DNA of 64,000 nt from an uncultured Pseudomonadota bacterium. GTDB taxonomy: Bacteria > Pseudomonadota > Gammaproteobacteria > Methylococcales > Methylomonadaceae. Shown one piece after another: positions 54,083-62,654 of the stretch (the first letter of the stretch is position 1; every line of letters starts with the position of its first letter). Position numbers and translations under genes: made by a program. The notes beneath the pieces are model-generated. The model was not told the DNA's origin. It did no database searches and saw only the letters and a program-made list of their open reading frames with translations. Where the stretch lies: contig CAILJB010000076.1 of NCBI GenBank assembly GCA_903834465.1, forward strand, positions 1 to 64,000, in the 5' to 3' direction.

Positions 54083-55042
54083 GTGTTAAAAGTTTCCACA
54101 TTGACGGTAGCGATGGGTGTCGCTGCCGTTTTTTTATATCACCCTGCTAATGCTCAACCGTTCGCCTATATTACCAATCAACTGGGTGATAGCGTTTCAG
54201 TTATTAACGCTCAAACAAATACGGTTCAAAACACGATTTCTGTGCAAGGCAAACCCGCCGGTATTGCAGTTTCGCCCGATGGTCAACGGGTTTATGTTTC
54301 TACACCGGAAGCGAAAGGCATCGCGATTATTGATACACATAAAAATGCCGTTGTTTCGACGGTAAAATTGAGTGAAGGCGCGTTAGGCATTGCCGTTTCA
54401 CCAGATAATAATCGTTTATATGTTGCCGATTGGTATGAAAATACCGTCAGTGTGTTGGATACGCAAAGTTTACAAGTTATCGGTGTTATTGCCGTTGAAA
54501 AATCGCCGTCAGGTTTGATGGTGAGTTCGGATAATCGTTTTTTGTATGTGGCGAATCGATTGAGTAATTCGGTTTCACAAATTGATTTGAAAACGCTGCA
54601 AACGCGAAATGTTACGCCTGTTGGGCTACATCCCTTTGGTTTGACGTTGGATTCGAAAAACGAGCGGCTTTATGTAGCGAATGTTCAAAGTGATGATGTC
54701 AGTGTTTTGGATACGAAAACCATGCACAATATCGCTACCATGAAAGTAAACAAATTGCCGTATGCCGTGACGCTGGCGAAAAATGACACATTGCTTTTTG
54801 CGACCAATCAAGAAGACGGCAATATTTCCGTCGTCGACACCCGAACATTAAAAGTTATAAAAGAAATTACTGTCGGCGACAAACCGGAAGGTATTTCAAC
54901 GCATTCAGATGATGTTCATGTTTATGTTGCTAACTGGTTTGATAATAACGTTTCGGTGATTGATGCGAATACGCTGACCGTCACAGATACCATCAAAACC
55001 GGTTCGGGCAGTCGAGCATTTGGACAATTTTTCAGTCGTTAA
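54083..55042 (+). CDS. YVTN-family beta-propeller protein, exported
   Basis: The 319-residue protein has a signal peptide (VAMGVAAVFLYHPANA) and about seven repeats of the type VSVIDTxT...I.VG..P.G..VSPD...LYVAN (for example NSVSQIDLKTLQ, DVSVLDTKTMHNIATM, NVSVIDANTLTVTDTI). Such propellers are periplasmic; in methylotrophs they often accompany PQQ-dependent alcohol dehydrogenase systems. The GTG start at 54083 follows the MxaD-like stop directly, showing one operon. The ligand or partner is unknown. Confidence 0.87.
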   Translation: MLKVSTLTVAMGVAAVFLYHPANAQPFAYITNQLGDSVSVINAQTNTVQNTISVQGKPAGIAVSPDGQRVYVSTPEAKGIAIIDTHKNAVVSTVKLSEGALGIAVSPDNNRLYVADWYENTVSVLDTQSLQVIGVIAVEKSPSGLMVSSDNRFLYVANRLSNSVSQIDLKTLQTRNVTPVGLHPFGLTLDSKNERLYVANVQSDDVSVLDTKTMHNIATMKVNKLPYAVTLAKNDTLLFATNQEDGNISVVDTRTLKVIKEITVGDKPEGISTHSDDVHVYVANWFDNNVSVIDANTLTVTDTIKTGSGSRAFGQFFSR

Positions 55043-55046
55043 TCCT

Positions 55047-56420
55047 ATGTCATCACGCGCGGTACTTCATTCACTTCCTTATTTTTCGGATAGCGCAGCA
55101 CTTTTCGCGCCGTTTGCCGATGAGGCGTGGGCGGTGTTTTTGGACAGCGGTTATCCTCGCAGCGCACAGGGACATTATGACATTATCAGCGCAAATCCTG
55201 TTTGTACATTAGTGACGCACGGCGACACCACAACGATTACCAGTACAAACGAAGTTATTATTTCAACGGAAAATCCATTTGAATTGGTCAAAAGTGAATT
55301 GACGCGCTACGGCGAATTATTTGAATCGCCCGATTTCGATTTACCGTTTAATGGCGGGGCGATTGGTTATTTTGCTTATGATTTAGCGCGACGGTTAGAA
55401 TTTGTGCCGCAGATTGCTCAAGATGCCGAATACGTTGCAGATATGGCAATTGGCATTTATAACTGGGCAGTGATTGTCGATCATAAAACAAAGCAGAGTT
55501 ATTTGATTTGTTACGATAACACACAGACGACTGATTTAATCGCGCGTTTTAATGTGTTGTCTGCAATAAAATCAACCTCATTTGTAGTCACTAGCGATGT
55601 TCAGGCGAATTATTCATCAGACGGTTATTCACGCGTTTTTCAAAAAATTAAACATTACCTCAAAGAAGGTGATTGTTATCAAGTTAATTTAACACAGCGA
55701 TTTTCAGCAAAGTGTGAAGGCGATACATGGCAAGCTTATCAAGCCTTGCGTGAAATTAACGCCGCCCCATTTAGCGCGTATTTAAACTTTCCCGATGTAA
55801 AAATTCTAAGTTCTTCACCAGAACGTTTTTTAAAACTCACCGGTCGGCATGTCGAAACCAAACCAATTAAAGGTACTCGTCCGCGTAAATCGGAACATAT
55901 TGAAAATGACGCGCAAATTGCCAATCTGTTAAATAGTCCAAAAGACCGTGCGGAAAACGTGATGATTGTCGATTTATTACGAAATGACATCAGTAAAGTA
56001 TGCAAAAACGGTTCGGTGCAAGTGCCAAAATTGTTTGAAATCGAAAGTTACAGCACCGTGCATCATTTAGTCAGCACGGTCACAGGCGAATTAGCCGACA
56101 ATCAACACGCATTAGATTTGCTGCAACATTGTTTTCCGGGTGGGTCGATTACCGGCGCACCGAAAATTCGAGCGATGGAAATTATCGAAGAACTCGAACC
56201 GCATCGGCGTGGTATTTATTGTGGTTCAATTGGCTATATTGGTTTTAATGGCAACATGGATACTAACATTGCCATTCGCACGCTGGTGCAATCAGACGAT
56301 ACGATTCGTTTTTGGGCGGGCGGCGGAATCGTGAATGATTCTGTGGTCGAAGAAGAATATCAAGAAAGTTTCGACAAAGCCGCGGCAATGTTTCAAGTTT
56401 TAAAACGTTTTCAAACATGA
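55047..56420 (+). CDS. pabB: Aminodeoxychorismate synthase component I
   Basis: The 457-residue chorismate-binding enzyme makes 4-amino-4-deoxychorismate on the way to p-aminobenzoate. The lysine-containing PIKGTRPR motif (not PIAGT) favours PabB over anthranilate synthase; YQVNLTQRFSA, LRNDISKVCKNGSV and GSITGAPKIRAMEIIEELEP are conserved. In a methylotroph p-aminobenzoate feeds both folate and tetrahydromethanopterin. Start ATG 55047 is 4 bases past the propeller stop. The stop overlaps the following kinase gene (ATGA). Confidence 0.93.
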   Translation: MSSRAVLHSLPYFSDSAALFAPFADEAWAVFLDSGYPRSAQGHYDIISANPVCTLVTHGDTTTITSTNEVIISTENPFELVKSELTRYGELFESPDFDLPFNGGAIGYFAYDLARRLEFVPQIAQDAEYVADMAIGIYNWAVIVDHKTKQSYLICYDNTQTTDLIARFNVLSAIKSTSFVVTSDVQANYSSDGYSRVFQKIKHYLKEGDCYQVNLTQRFSAKCEGDTWQAYQALREINAAPFSAYLNFPDVKILSSSPERFLKLTGRHVETKPIKGTRPRKSEHIENDAQIANLLNSPKDRAENVMIVDLLRNDISKVCKNGSVQVPKLFEIESYSTVHHLVSTVTGELADNQHALDLLQHCFPGGSITGAPKIRAMEIIEELEPHRRGIYCGSIGYIGFNGNMDTNIAIRTLVQSDDTIRFWAGGGIVNDSVVEEEYQESFDKAAAMFQVLKRFQT

Positions 56421-56962
56421 GAGTTGTGAAATTAGGCGGAAGTTTGCTCGAAACGGGGCAGCTTTTCGATTGTCTTTCACACATTGCAAAATCAAATCAA
56501 CAAACGGTGGTGGTTTGTGGTGGCGGTGAATTTGCAAATCAGGTTCGTCAAGCACAAAAACAATGGTATTTTGACGATGTTGCCGCACACGAAATGGCAA
56601 TTTTAGCCATGCAACAAACTGCAATTCTGTGTCAAAACAAATGCCCTGAATTTGCAATTTGCTCGTCAGTTGCAGATATTACACAAAACCGTTTTGTTAT
56701 TTGGTCGCCAACTATTACGGAATTAAATAATGCCCAAATACCTGCTACATGGAAAATTACCTCTGACAGTTTAGCGGCATGGTTAGCTGGCAAATTAAAC
56801 GCCGAAAAATTAGTGTTAGTTAAATCTTGTGATATTGATTCAACATTGAGCGTTTGTGAATTAACGGCGCAAGGCATTGTCGATTTAAAATTTAACGATT
56901 TCGTCTCCAACACAAAATTTGATTTAAATATCACGTCTGCAACGGATTTTCTGGCTTCATGA
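56417..56962 (+). CDS. Amino acid kinase family protein, MfnE-like
   Basis: The 181-residue protein has the amino-acid-kinase glycine motifs VVKLGGSLL and VVCGGGEFAN and a late segment ITSDSLAAWLAGKLNAEKLVLVKS that resembles MfnE, the archaeal kinase that phosphorylates the aminomethyl-furan precursor of methanofuran. Methylotrophs make a related cofactor (methylofuran) for the Fhc complex. It is translationally coupled to pabB before it and bioD after it (ATGA at both ends). The specific substrate is inferred from resemblance and the presence of an fhcA-like gene. Confidence 0.72.
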   Translation: MRVVKLGGSLLETGQLFDCLSHIAKSNQQTVVVCGGGEFANQVRQAQKQWYFDDVAAHEMAILAMQQTAILCQNKCPEFAICSSVADITQNRFVIWSPTITELNNAQIPATWKITSDSLAAWLAGKLNAEKLVLVKSCDIDSTLSVCELTAQGIVDLKFNDFVSNTKFDLNITSATDFLAS

Positions 56963-57618
56963 AACAAGGTTATTTTATCACTGGCACAGATACCAATGTC
57001 GGCAAAACGTGGGCGACATTGGCATTGATGACATATTTTAAACAGAAAGAATTTTTTGTTATTGGCATGAAACCGGTGGCTTCGGGTTGTGAAAAAATAA
57101 ATGGAGAATGGCGCAATGCCGATGCACTTGCCATTCAACAGCACAATTCTAAAACGGTCGATTATTCGCTCATCAATCCTTACGCTTACGAGTTGCCGAT
57201 TTCGCCGCATTTAGCAGGCGTGGAAAATCCCGTTGATTTGGAAAAAATCGTCGCTAATTTTGAAATATTGCAAAATGTAGCCGATGTGGTAATTGTCGAA
57301 GGGGCAGGCGGTTGGTATGCACCGTTAAATAATAGTGAAACGATTGCTGATTTAGCGAGAAAATTAAACTTACCAATTATTTTGGTAGTGGCAATTAAAT
57401 TAGGTTGTATCAATCACGCGCAACTGACGCTTGAAGCAATTAAAAATGCCGGATTAAATTGCGCGGGTTGGTTGGCGGTTTGTAATGATACGGATTTTGA
57501 TTGTGTGGATTTAACAATCGAGAGTTTAGAGAAGCGTTTGTTAGCCCCTTTTCTTGGTGTTTTACCTTATTCGGACATAGCAGATTATGCCTACTTGGCG
57601 CAACACATCAATTTATAA
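56959..57618 (+). CDS. bioD: Dethiobiotin synthetase
   Basis: The 219-residue P-loop ATPase closes the ureido ring of dethiobiotin from diaminopelargonate and CO2. The P-loop is FITGTDTNVGKTW; MKPVASGC and VEGAGGWYAPL are the conserved substrate and Mg loops, followed by KLGCINHAQLTLEAI. It overlaps the kinase gene by 4 bases, and bioC/bioH lie 4 kb upstream. The 130 bases after it, before aroQ, show no feature I can support. Confidence 0.94.
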   Translation: MKQGYFITGTDTNVGKTWATLALMTYFKQKEFFVIGMKPVASGCEKINGEWRNADALAIQQHNSKTVDYSLINPYAYELPISPHLAGVENPVDLEKIVANFEILQNVADVVIVEGAGGWYAPLNNSETIADLARKLNLPIILVVAIKLGCINHAQLTLEAIKNAGLNCAGWLAVCNDTDFDCVDLTIESLEKRLLAPFLGVLPYSDIADYAYLAQHINL

Positions 57619-57748
57619 AAATACACAAGTTCACAAAAATAACGACAAGAATTGCTTATTTTTACGCAGTTTGTGCTTAAACTGGACAAACTGTGACAAC
57701 ACGGTAAAATTACCCGTCTTTTAACTGCTTATTCAAAAATAGAGTGTC

Positions 57749-58195
57749 ATGGCGATAATTACTGTTTTAAATGGCCCAAATTTAAACTTATTGGGCGTAC
57801 GCGAACCCAGTCATTACGGCAATAAAACCCTCGCGGATATTCAATTTACCCTTGAACAAGAAGCGCAATTTTTACAACATTCACTCACGTTTCACCAAAG
57901 TAATGCTGAACACGAACTCATTGAACTGATTCATGTCGCTTATGCCAATCGTGTTGATTTTATTATTATCAATCCGGCGGCGTTTACGCACACGAGCGTT
58001 GCGTTGCGAGATGCGTTACTGGCAACAAAAATCCCTTTTATTGAAGTCCATTTATCAAACGTTCATGCGCGTGAACAGTTTAGAAAACACTCCTATTTTT
58101 CCGACATCGCGCAAGGCGTGATTTGTGGATTAGGCGCAATGGGCTATGAATTGGCGTTACAAGCCGCTCACCGATTATTAACCGAGAGATCTTAA
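57749..58195 (+). CDS. aroQ: 3-dehydroquinate dehydratase, type II
   Basis: The 148-residue dodecameric enzyme dehydrates 3-dehydroquinate in the shikimate pathway. It shows [18 protein letters not shown] (catalytic Tyr and Arg), [17 protein letters not shown] (His/Asn), [20 protein letters not shown] and [13 protein letters not shown]. It heads the conserved aroQ-accB-accC group; accB follows after 6 bases. Confidence 0.96.
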   Translation: MAIITVLNGPNLNLLGVREPSHYGNKTLADIQFTLEQEAQFLQHSLTFHQSNAEHELIELIHVAYANRVDFIIINPAAFTHTSVALRDALLATKIPFIEVHLSNVHAREQFRKHSYFSDIAQGVICGLGAMGYELALQAAHRLLTERS

Positions 58196-58201
58196 ATCAC
58201 C

Positions 58202-58645
58202 ATGGATATTAGAAAAATAAAAAAACTCATCGAGATTATTGAAGCCTCAGATATTGCCGAGATAGAAATTAAAGAAGGTGAAGAATCGATTCGAATCAAT
58301 CGTTATACTGCAACGACTTCTGCACCAGCCGTTTCTTACGCGCCAGCTGCACCAACGGCAACTGTTATTAACTTAGGCGAACCTGCACCAGCGGCAAAAC
58401 CTGAAATTAAAGGTCATGTTGTTAAATCACCGATGGTTGGTACGTTTTACCGTTCTGCTTCACCAGGCAGCAAAGTCTTTGTTGACGTAGGTAGCAGTGT
58501 GCAAGCAGGCGATACGTTGTGCATCATCGAAGCAATGAAAATTTTGAATCAAATTGAAGCCGATAAAAGTGGCACCATTACGCAGATTTTGGTGGATAAC
58601 GCTGAACCCGTGGAATATGGTCAACCGTTGTTTATCATTGAATAA
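58202..58645 (+). CDS. accB: Acetyl-CoA carboxylase biotin carboxyl carrier protein
   Basis: The 147-residue carrier has an N-terminal helical part ([20 protein letters not shown]), an Ala/Pro linker, and a biotinyl domain with the biotin-accepting Lys in [11 protein letters not shown]. It carries carboxybiotin between AccC and AccAD in fatty acid synthesis. The start ATG 58202 follows aroQ closely, and accC begins 11 bases after its stop with a GCGAGG ribosome site. Confidence 0.97.
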   Translation: MDIRKIKKLIEIIEASDIAEIEIKEGEESIRINRYTATTSAPAVSYAPAAPTATVINLGEPAPAAKPEIKGHVVKSPMVGTFYRSASPGSKVFVDVGSSVQAGDTLCIIEAMKILNQIEADKSGTITQILVDNAEPVEYGQPLFIIE

Positions 58646-58656
58646 AGCGAGGCGTT

Positions 58657-60000
58657 ATGTTTGATAAAATCGTTATCGCTAATCGCGGTGAAATCGCGTT
58701 GCGCGTGTTACGCGCGTGTCGTGAGTTAGGCATTAAAGTCGTTGCCGTGCATTCTGAAGCTGACCGTGATTTAAAGCACGTTCGTTTAGCAGATGAATCT
58801 GTATGTATTGGCCCAGCAAATTCGGCAGACAGTTATTTAAATATTCCCGCCATTATCAGTGCCGCCGAAGTGACTGATGCGGAAGCCATTCATCCAGGTT
58901 ATGGTTTTTTATCTGAAAATGCCGATTTTGCGGAAAAAGTAGAGCAAAGTGGTTTTGTATTTATTGGCCCTAAAGCGGATACGATTCGTATGATGGGCGA
59001 TAAAATTTCAGCAAAAAATGCCATGATTGCAGCCGGTATTCCATGTGTTCCAGGAAATAATGACCCCTTGTCAGATAATGCCAAAGCGAATTTAAAACTC
59101 GCGCAAGAAATTGGTTATCCGGTCATTATCAAAGCCGCAGGCGGGGGCGGTGGTCGAGGAATGCGAACAGTTCATACCGAAGCGGCATTACTTAACGCCA
59201 TTTCGATGACGAAAGCCGAAGCAGGCAGTGCGTTTGGTAATCCAACCGTTTACATGGAAAAATTTTTAGAAGATCCTCGCCATATTGAATTTCAAGTTAT
59301 GGCGGATATGCACGGCAACGCAATTCATTTAGGTGAGCGTGATTGTTCGATGCAGCGTCGTCATCAAAAAGTGGTCGAAGAAGCCCCAGCACCATTCATT
59401 ACCGAAGAACAGCGTAAATTTATTGGTGAACGTTGCGCGAAAGCCTGTATTGATATTGGTTATCGCGGGGCAGGAACGTTTGAATTTTTGTATGAAAAAG
59501 GCGAATTCTTTTTTATTGAGATGAATACCCGTGTGCAAGTTGAACATCCGGTAACAGAAATGGTGACGGGTTTTGACATTGTTAAAGAACAGTTGCGTAT
59601 TGCGGCGGGTGAAAAATTATCGATAACGCAAGACCAAGTTAAAATTCAAGGTCATGCGATTGAATGCCGTTTAAATGCCGAAGACCCTAAAACATTTATG
59701 CCTTGCCCTGGCACCATTGAGCAATTCCACATGCCAGGAGGCCCTGGAATTCGTTGTGAAACGCACATTTATAACGGTTACAAAGTGCCACCGTATTACG
59801 ATTCGATGATTGGCAAATTGATTGCACATGGTGAAACACGCGAAAGTGCGATTGCACGAATGAATACTGCGTTAAATGAAATTATCATCGACGGAATCAA
59901 AACCAATATTCCTCTGCAACACGACATCATGACCGACAGCGCATTTGCAGCGGGTGGACAAAATATCCATTATTTAGAAAAAAAGTTAGGGATTTATTAA
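58657..60000 (+). CDS. accC: Acetyl-CoA carboxylase biotin carboxylase
   Basis: The 447-residue ATP-grasp enzyme carboxylates the biotin on AccB. Visible are the N-terminal [36 protein letters not shown], the ATP loop [48 protein letters not shown] and [11 protein letters not shown]. Length is normal. A 28-bp perfect palindrome follows, separating accC from prmA. Confidence 0.98.
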   Translation: MFDKIVIANRGEIALRVLRACRELGIKVVAVHSEADRDLKHVRLADESVCIGPANSADSYLNIPAIISAAEVTDAEAIHPGYGFLSENADFAEKVEQSGFVFIGPKADTIRMMGDKISAKNAMIAAGIPCVPGNNDPLSDNAKANLKLAQEIGYPVIIKAAGGGGGRGMRTVHTEAALLNAISMTKAEAGSAFGNPTVYMEKFLEDPRHIEFQVMADMHGNAIHLGERDCSMQRRHQKVVEEAPAPFITEEQRKFIGERCAKACIDIGYRGAGTFEFLYEKGEFFFIEMNTRVQVEHPVTEMVTGFDIVKEQLRIAAGEKLSITQDQVKIQGHAIECRLNAEDPKTFMPCPGTIEQFHMPGGPGIRCETHIYNGYKVPPYYDSMIGKLIAHGETRESAIARMNTALNEIIIDGIKTNIPLQHDIMTDSAFAAGGQNIHYLEKKLGIY

Positions 60001-60012
60001 GCCTTTCCAGCG

Positions 60013-60040
60013 TGGAGTACAAATTTAAATTTGTACTCCA
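60013..60040 (+). terminator. Long palindrome after accC, probable terminator
   Basis: TGGAGTACAAATTT and its exact reverse complement AAATTTGTACTCCA lie back to back (14-bp arms, no spacer), 12 bases past the accC stop, followed by TTTCCTCTTC. A hairpin with a small loop of the central AATT bases would form in RNA. The weak T-tract suggests a terminator that may be leaky into prmA. Confidence 0.65.
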
Positions 60041-60078
60041 TTTCCTCTTCATCACGTTTTATTTCTCCGTTTGCGATT

Positions 60079-60954
60079 ATGCCGTGGCACCAACTTACCG
60101 TAACAACGACTGAACAATCTGCGCCCAAAGTCGCAAAACATTTCACCCATTTAAAAGCCGTTTCTGTAACCTATTTGGACGCAGAGGATGAACCGGTTTA
60201 TGAACCGCGCATCGGCGAAACTAAAATTTGGACAAATACGCAAGTCGAAGCCTTGTTTGAACTTGATGTGAATCCCGAAGAAGTCAAAGCGGCGATGAAC
60301 AAAAAGTTCAAAACCATTGGTAATTCGTGGCAATACCAATTCATTGAAGACCAAGCGTGGGAACGAGCGTGGATGGAATTTTATCATCCGATGAAATTTG
60401 CCAATCGTCTTTGGGTTTGTCCCACTGACCAAGAACAGCACGAAGAAGGCACGGTTTGTTTAACACTAGATCCTGGTTTAGCGTTTGGAACAGGCACGCA
60501 TCCAACAACCGCATTATGTTTAGAATGGCTGGCAAGTAATGATTTAACTGATAAAACCGTGATTGATTACGGCTGTGGTTCGGGAATTTTAGCGGTTGCC
60601 GCCATTTTACTCGGTGCAAAAGTCGCACACGCAGTAGATATTGACCCGCAAGCTCTGACTGCAACCCGTGATAATGCGTTGAAAAATAATGTGGTAGACA
60701 AAATTCATTGTTATTTGCCGGAAGATTTCACGCCGTTTCAGGCAGATGTGGTGTTGGCAAATATTTTGGCAAAACCACTGATTGATTTATCCACTTCGAT
60801 TAGCGCGTTAGTAGTTGAAAATGGCGCGTTGATATTATCAGGTATTTTAGCCGAACAGGCGGATTCGGTAATTGCCGCTTACGAGCAAGATATTGATTTT
60901 GCACCGCGCGTACAGCAAGAAGATTGGATTCGATTAAATGGTCATAAACGTTAA
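60079..60954 (+). CDS. prmA: Ribosomal protein L11 methyltransferase
   Basis: The 291-residue SAM enzyme trimethylates ribosomal protein L11. The N-terminal substrate domain ends near AWERAWMEFYHPMKF, followed by LDPGLAFGTGTHPTTALCLEWL, motif I VIDYGCGSGILAVAA, and VLANILAKPLIDL. ATG 60079 is preferred to an in-frame codon at 60031, which lies in the accC palindrome region. Its TAA overlaps the next ATG by one base (TAATG). Confidence 0.95.
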   Translation: MPWHQLTVTTTEQSAPKVAKHFTHLKAVSVTYLDAEDEPVYEPRIGETKIWTNTQVEALFELDVNPEEVKAAMNKKFKTIGNSWQYQFIEDQAWERAWMEFYHPMKFANRLWVCPTDQEQHEEGTVCLTLDPGLAFGTGTHPTTALCLEWLASNDLTDKTVIDYGCGSGILAVAAILLGAKVAHAVDIDPQALTATRDNALKNNVVDKIHCYLPEDFTPFQADVVLANILAKPLIDLSTSISALVVENGALILSGILAEQADSVIAAYEQDIDFAPRVQQEDWIRLNGHKR

Positions 60955-61151
60955 TGTCTACGGTAAAAAATGAAACACAAATTGCTTGTGCGTTATGCGG
61001 TTTAGCTGTAAAAATTGACGGCTTCACGCTCCAAAGCCTGCATGGAGAACAAAAATTCTGTTGTGCAGGTTGTTTAAGTATTTATCAATTGTTTCATGGC
61101 GAGCAATCCGCTCCGCCAACTTCTCACGTCTCACCTAAGGAAAAATCATGA
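60954..61151 (+). CDS. Small metal-binding protein, P-type ATPase N-terminal-like
   Basis: The 65-residue protein has CALCGLAV and KFCCAGCLSIYQL, the cysteine pattern of the metal-binding domain found at the front of some copper- and cation-transporting P-type ATPases, and a short polar tail. No ATPase follows. It is coupled to prmA (TAATG) and to the next membrane-protein gene (ATGA). A copper-handling role is possible but only inferred. Confidence 0.7.
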   Translation: MSTVKNETQIACALCGLAVKIDGFTLQSLHGEQKFCCAGCLSIYQLFHGEQSAPPTSHVSPKEKS

Positions 61152-61681
61152 AAGCCTGCGAATCTTGCTCTCGCGTTACCATTGGGAAAAATTATAAAGC
61201 CGTTCCTGTTTGGAAACGCGGCATCAGTATGGTGTTAATTTACCTGCCAATTATTACGTTACCGTTTATTTTTATCAGCGCGTATTTGACCTATTACCAT
61301 TTGATTATGATGGGCGCGAAAGATGTGAAAACATTACGAGATTTTTTGCCTGCGCGTGACAGCCACCGTTACAATTTGAAAAATCAAATAACAATGGATG
61401 GTTCGTTTAAAGCGAGTACTTCGCAATCTAAATTATTTTGGATTTTGAATTGCACTTGGTATTGCCCCGTGAGCGTAGCGTTGTTTGAATGGCACGCTTA
61501 TATGGTGAAATTGGTGGAAAACTGGTGGTGTCCGTTCACACACGCGAAAAAAGAAACGTATAACAATGCAACTATTGATAAATCGTTTTGGCATATTTAC
61601 CCTAACGATGCGGCAAAATTAAATCCTGACGATTTGCATAATCCGATTTGGAATGAAGACGAAGCAGTTAAAAAAGACTAA
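61148..61681 (+). CDS. Membrane-anchored protein of unknown function
   Basis: The 177-residue product begins KACESCSRVTIGKNY (a CxxC pair), has a hydrophobic helix (VLIYLPIITLPFIFISAYLTYY, about residues 28-49), and then a soluble Trp/Lys-rich part (ILNCTWYCPVSVALFEWHAY; NWWCPFTHAKKETYNNA) with further Cys. I do not recognise a family. It lies between the Cys-rich small protein and dusB, and all are tightly packed, so cotranscription is likely. Confidence 0.65.
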   Translation: MKACESCSRVTIGKNYKAVPVWKRGISMVLIYLPIITLPFIFISAYLTYYHLIMMGAKDVKTLRDFLPARDSHRYNLKNQITMDGSFKASTSQSKLFWILNCTWYCPVSVALFEWHAYMVKLVENWWCPFTHAKKETYNNATIDKSFWHIYPNDAAKLNPDDLHNPIWNEDEAVKKD

Positions 61682-61687
61682 ACGGCA

Positions 61688-62650
61688 ATGCAAATTGCCG
61701 AGTACAAACTTTCCAATAATTTAATCCTCGCACCCATGGCGGGAATTACCGACGCGCCATTTCGAGAAATTTGCACGCAATTTGGCGCAGGTTTAACGGT
61801 TTCTGAAATGGTCGCGTCAAATCCTATTTTGCGACATCATCCTCGCACGTTATTACGCGCCGAACACAGCGCAAATAGTGGTTTGCGTTCTGTGCAAATC
61901 TTAGGGACAAATCCACACGACTTAGCGCAAGCGGCGCGATTTAATGTTGAGAATGGCGCACAAATTATCGACATCAACATGGGCTGCCCGGCAAAAAAAG
62001 TCTGTTCGGTTGCCGCAGGGTCGGCATTATTGCGCGACGAAACGCTAGTAAAACAAATTCTTGATGCCGTGGTAAATGCTGTCACTGTTCCGGTGACGTT
62101 GAAAATTCGTACTGGTTGGGATAGCGAAAATCGCAACGCACTCACCATTGCAAAAATTGCTGAAGAGGCTGGCATTGCAGCGTTGACCATTCACGGTCGT
62201 ACTCGTGCTTGTAAATTTGAAGGTCACGCTGAATACGAAACCATTAAGCAAGTCAAACAAGCTGTGAATATCCCAATTATTGCGAATGGTGATATTGATT
62301 CGCCGCAAAAAGCGCGTTTTGTATTAAACGAAACGGATGCCGATGCGATTATGATTGGACGCGCTGCACAAGGTAATCCGTGGTTATTTGAGCAAATTTC
62401 ACATTTTTTAGCGCACGGCGTATTACTCGAATCACCCTCTATAAACGAAATTTACCGTATTTTGACGCAGCATTTAGAAAATCTGTATTCTTTTTATGGG
62501 GCGAATTTAGGTGTGCGTTTGGCGCGTAAACATATTGGCTGGTATTTTCGACAAGTGGATAGTGTAGATTTATCGCTTAAACAAAAAATCAATCAAACCA
62601 CCAATCCCACTGAACAACTAGCGTTAGTGCGTTTAGCTCTAAGCCAATGA
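61688..62650 (+). CDS. dusB: tRNA-dihydrouridine synthase B
   Basis: The 320-residue flavoprotein reduces specific uridines in tRNA. It has LAPMAGITDAPFREICTQFG, IDINMGCPAKKVC with the catalytic Cys, VTLKIRTGW, LTIHGRTRACKFEGHAEY, IIANGDIDSP and MIGRAAQGNPWLF. The prmA-dusB link is standard in Gammaproteobacteria, though two extra genes are inserted here and fis does not follow. It is convergent with the fliK-like gene, 4 bases apart. Confidence 0.96.
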   Translation: MQIAEYKLSNNLILAPMAGITDAPFREICTQFGAGLTVSEMVASNPILRHHPRTLLRAEHSANSGLRSVQILGTNPHDLAQAARFNVENGAQIIDINMGCPAKKVCSVAAGSALLRDETLVKQILDAVVNAVTVPVTLKIRTGWDSENRNALTIAKIAEEAGIAALTIHGRTRACKFEGHAEYETIKQVKQAVNIPIIANGDIDSPQKARFVLNETDADAIMIGRAAQGNPWLFEQISHFLAHGVLLESPSINEIYRILTQHLENLYSFYGANLGVRLARKHIGWYFRQVDSVDLSLKQKINQTTNPTEQLALVRLALSQ

Positions 62651-62654
62651 ACGA

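Noticed and set aside
56632-57210. Minus-strand ORF of 192 codons opposite the MfnE-like and bioD genes
   Set aside because: Both plus-strand genes are conserved and coupled; the opposite frame gives no recognisable domain.
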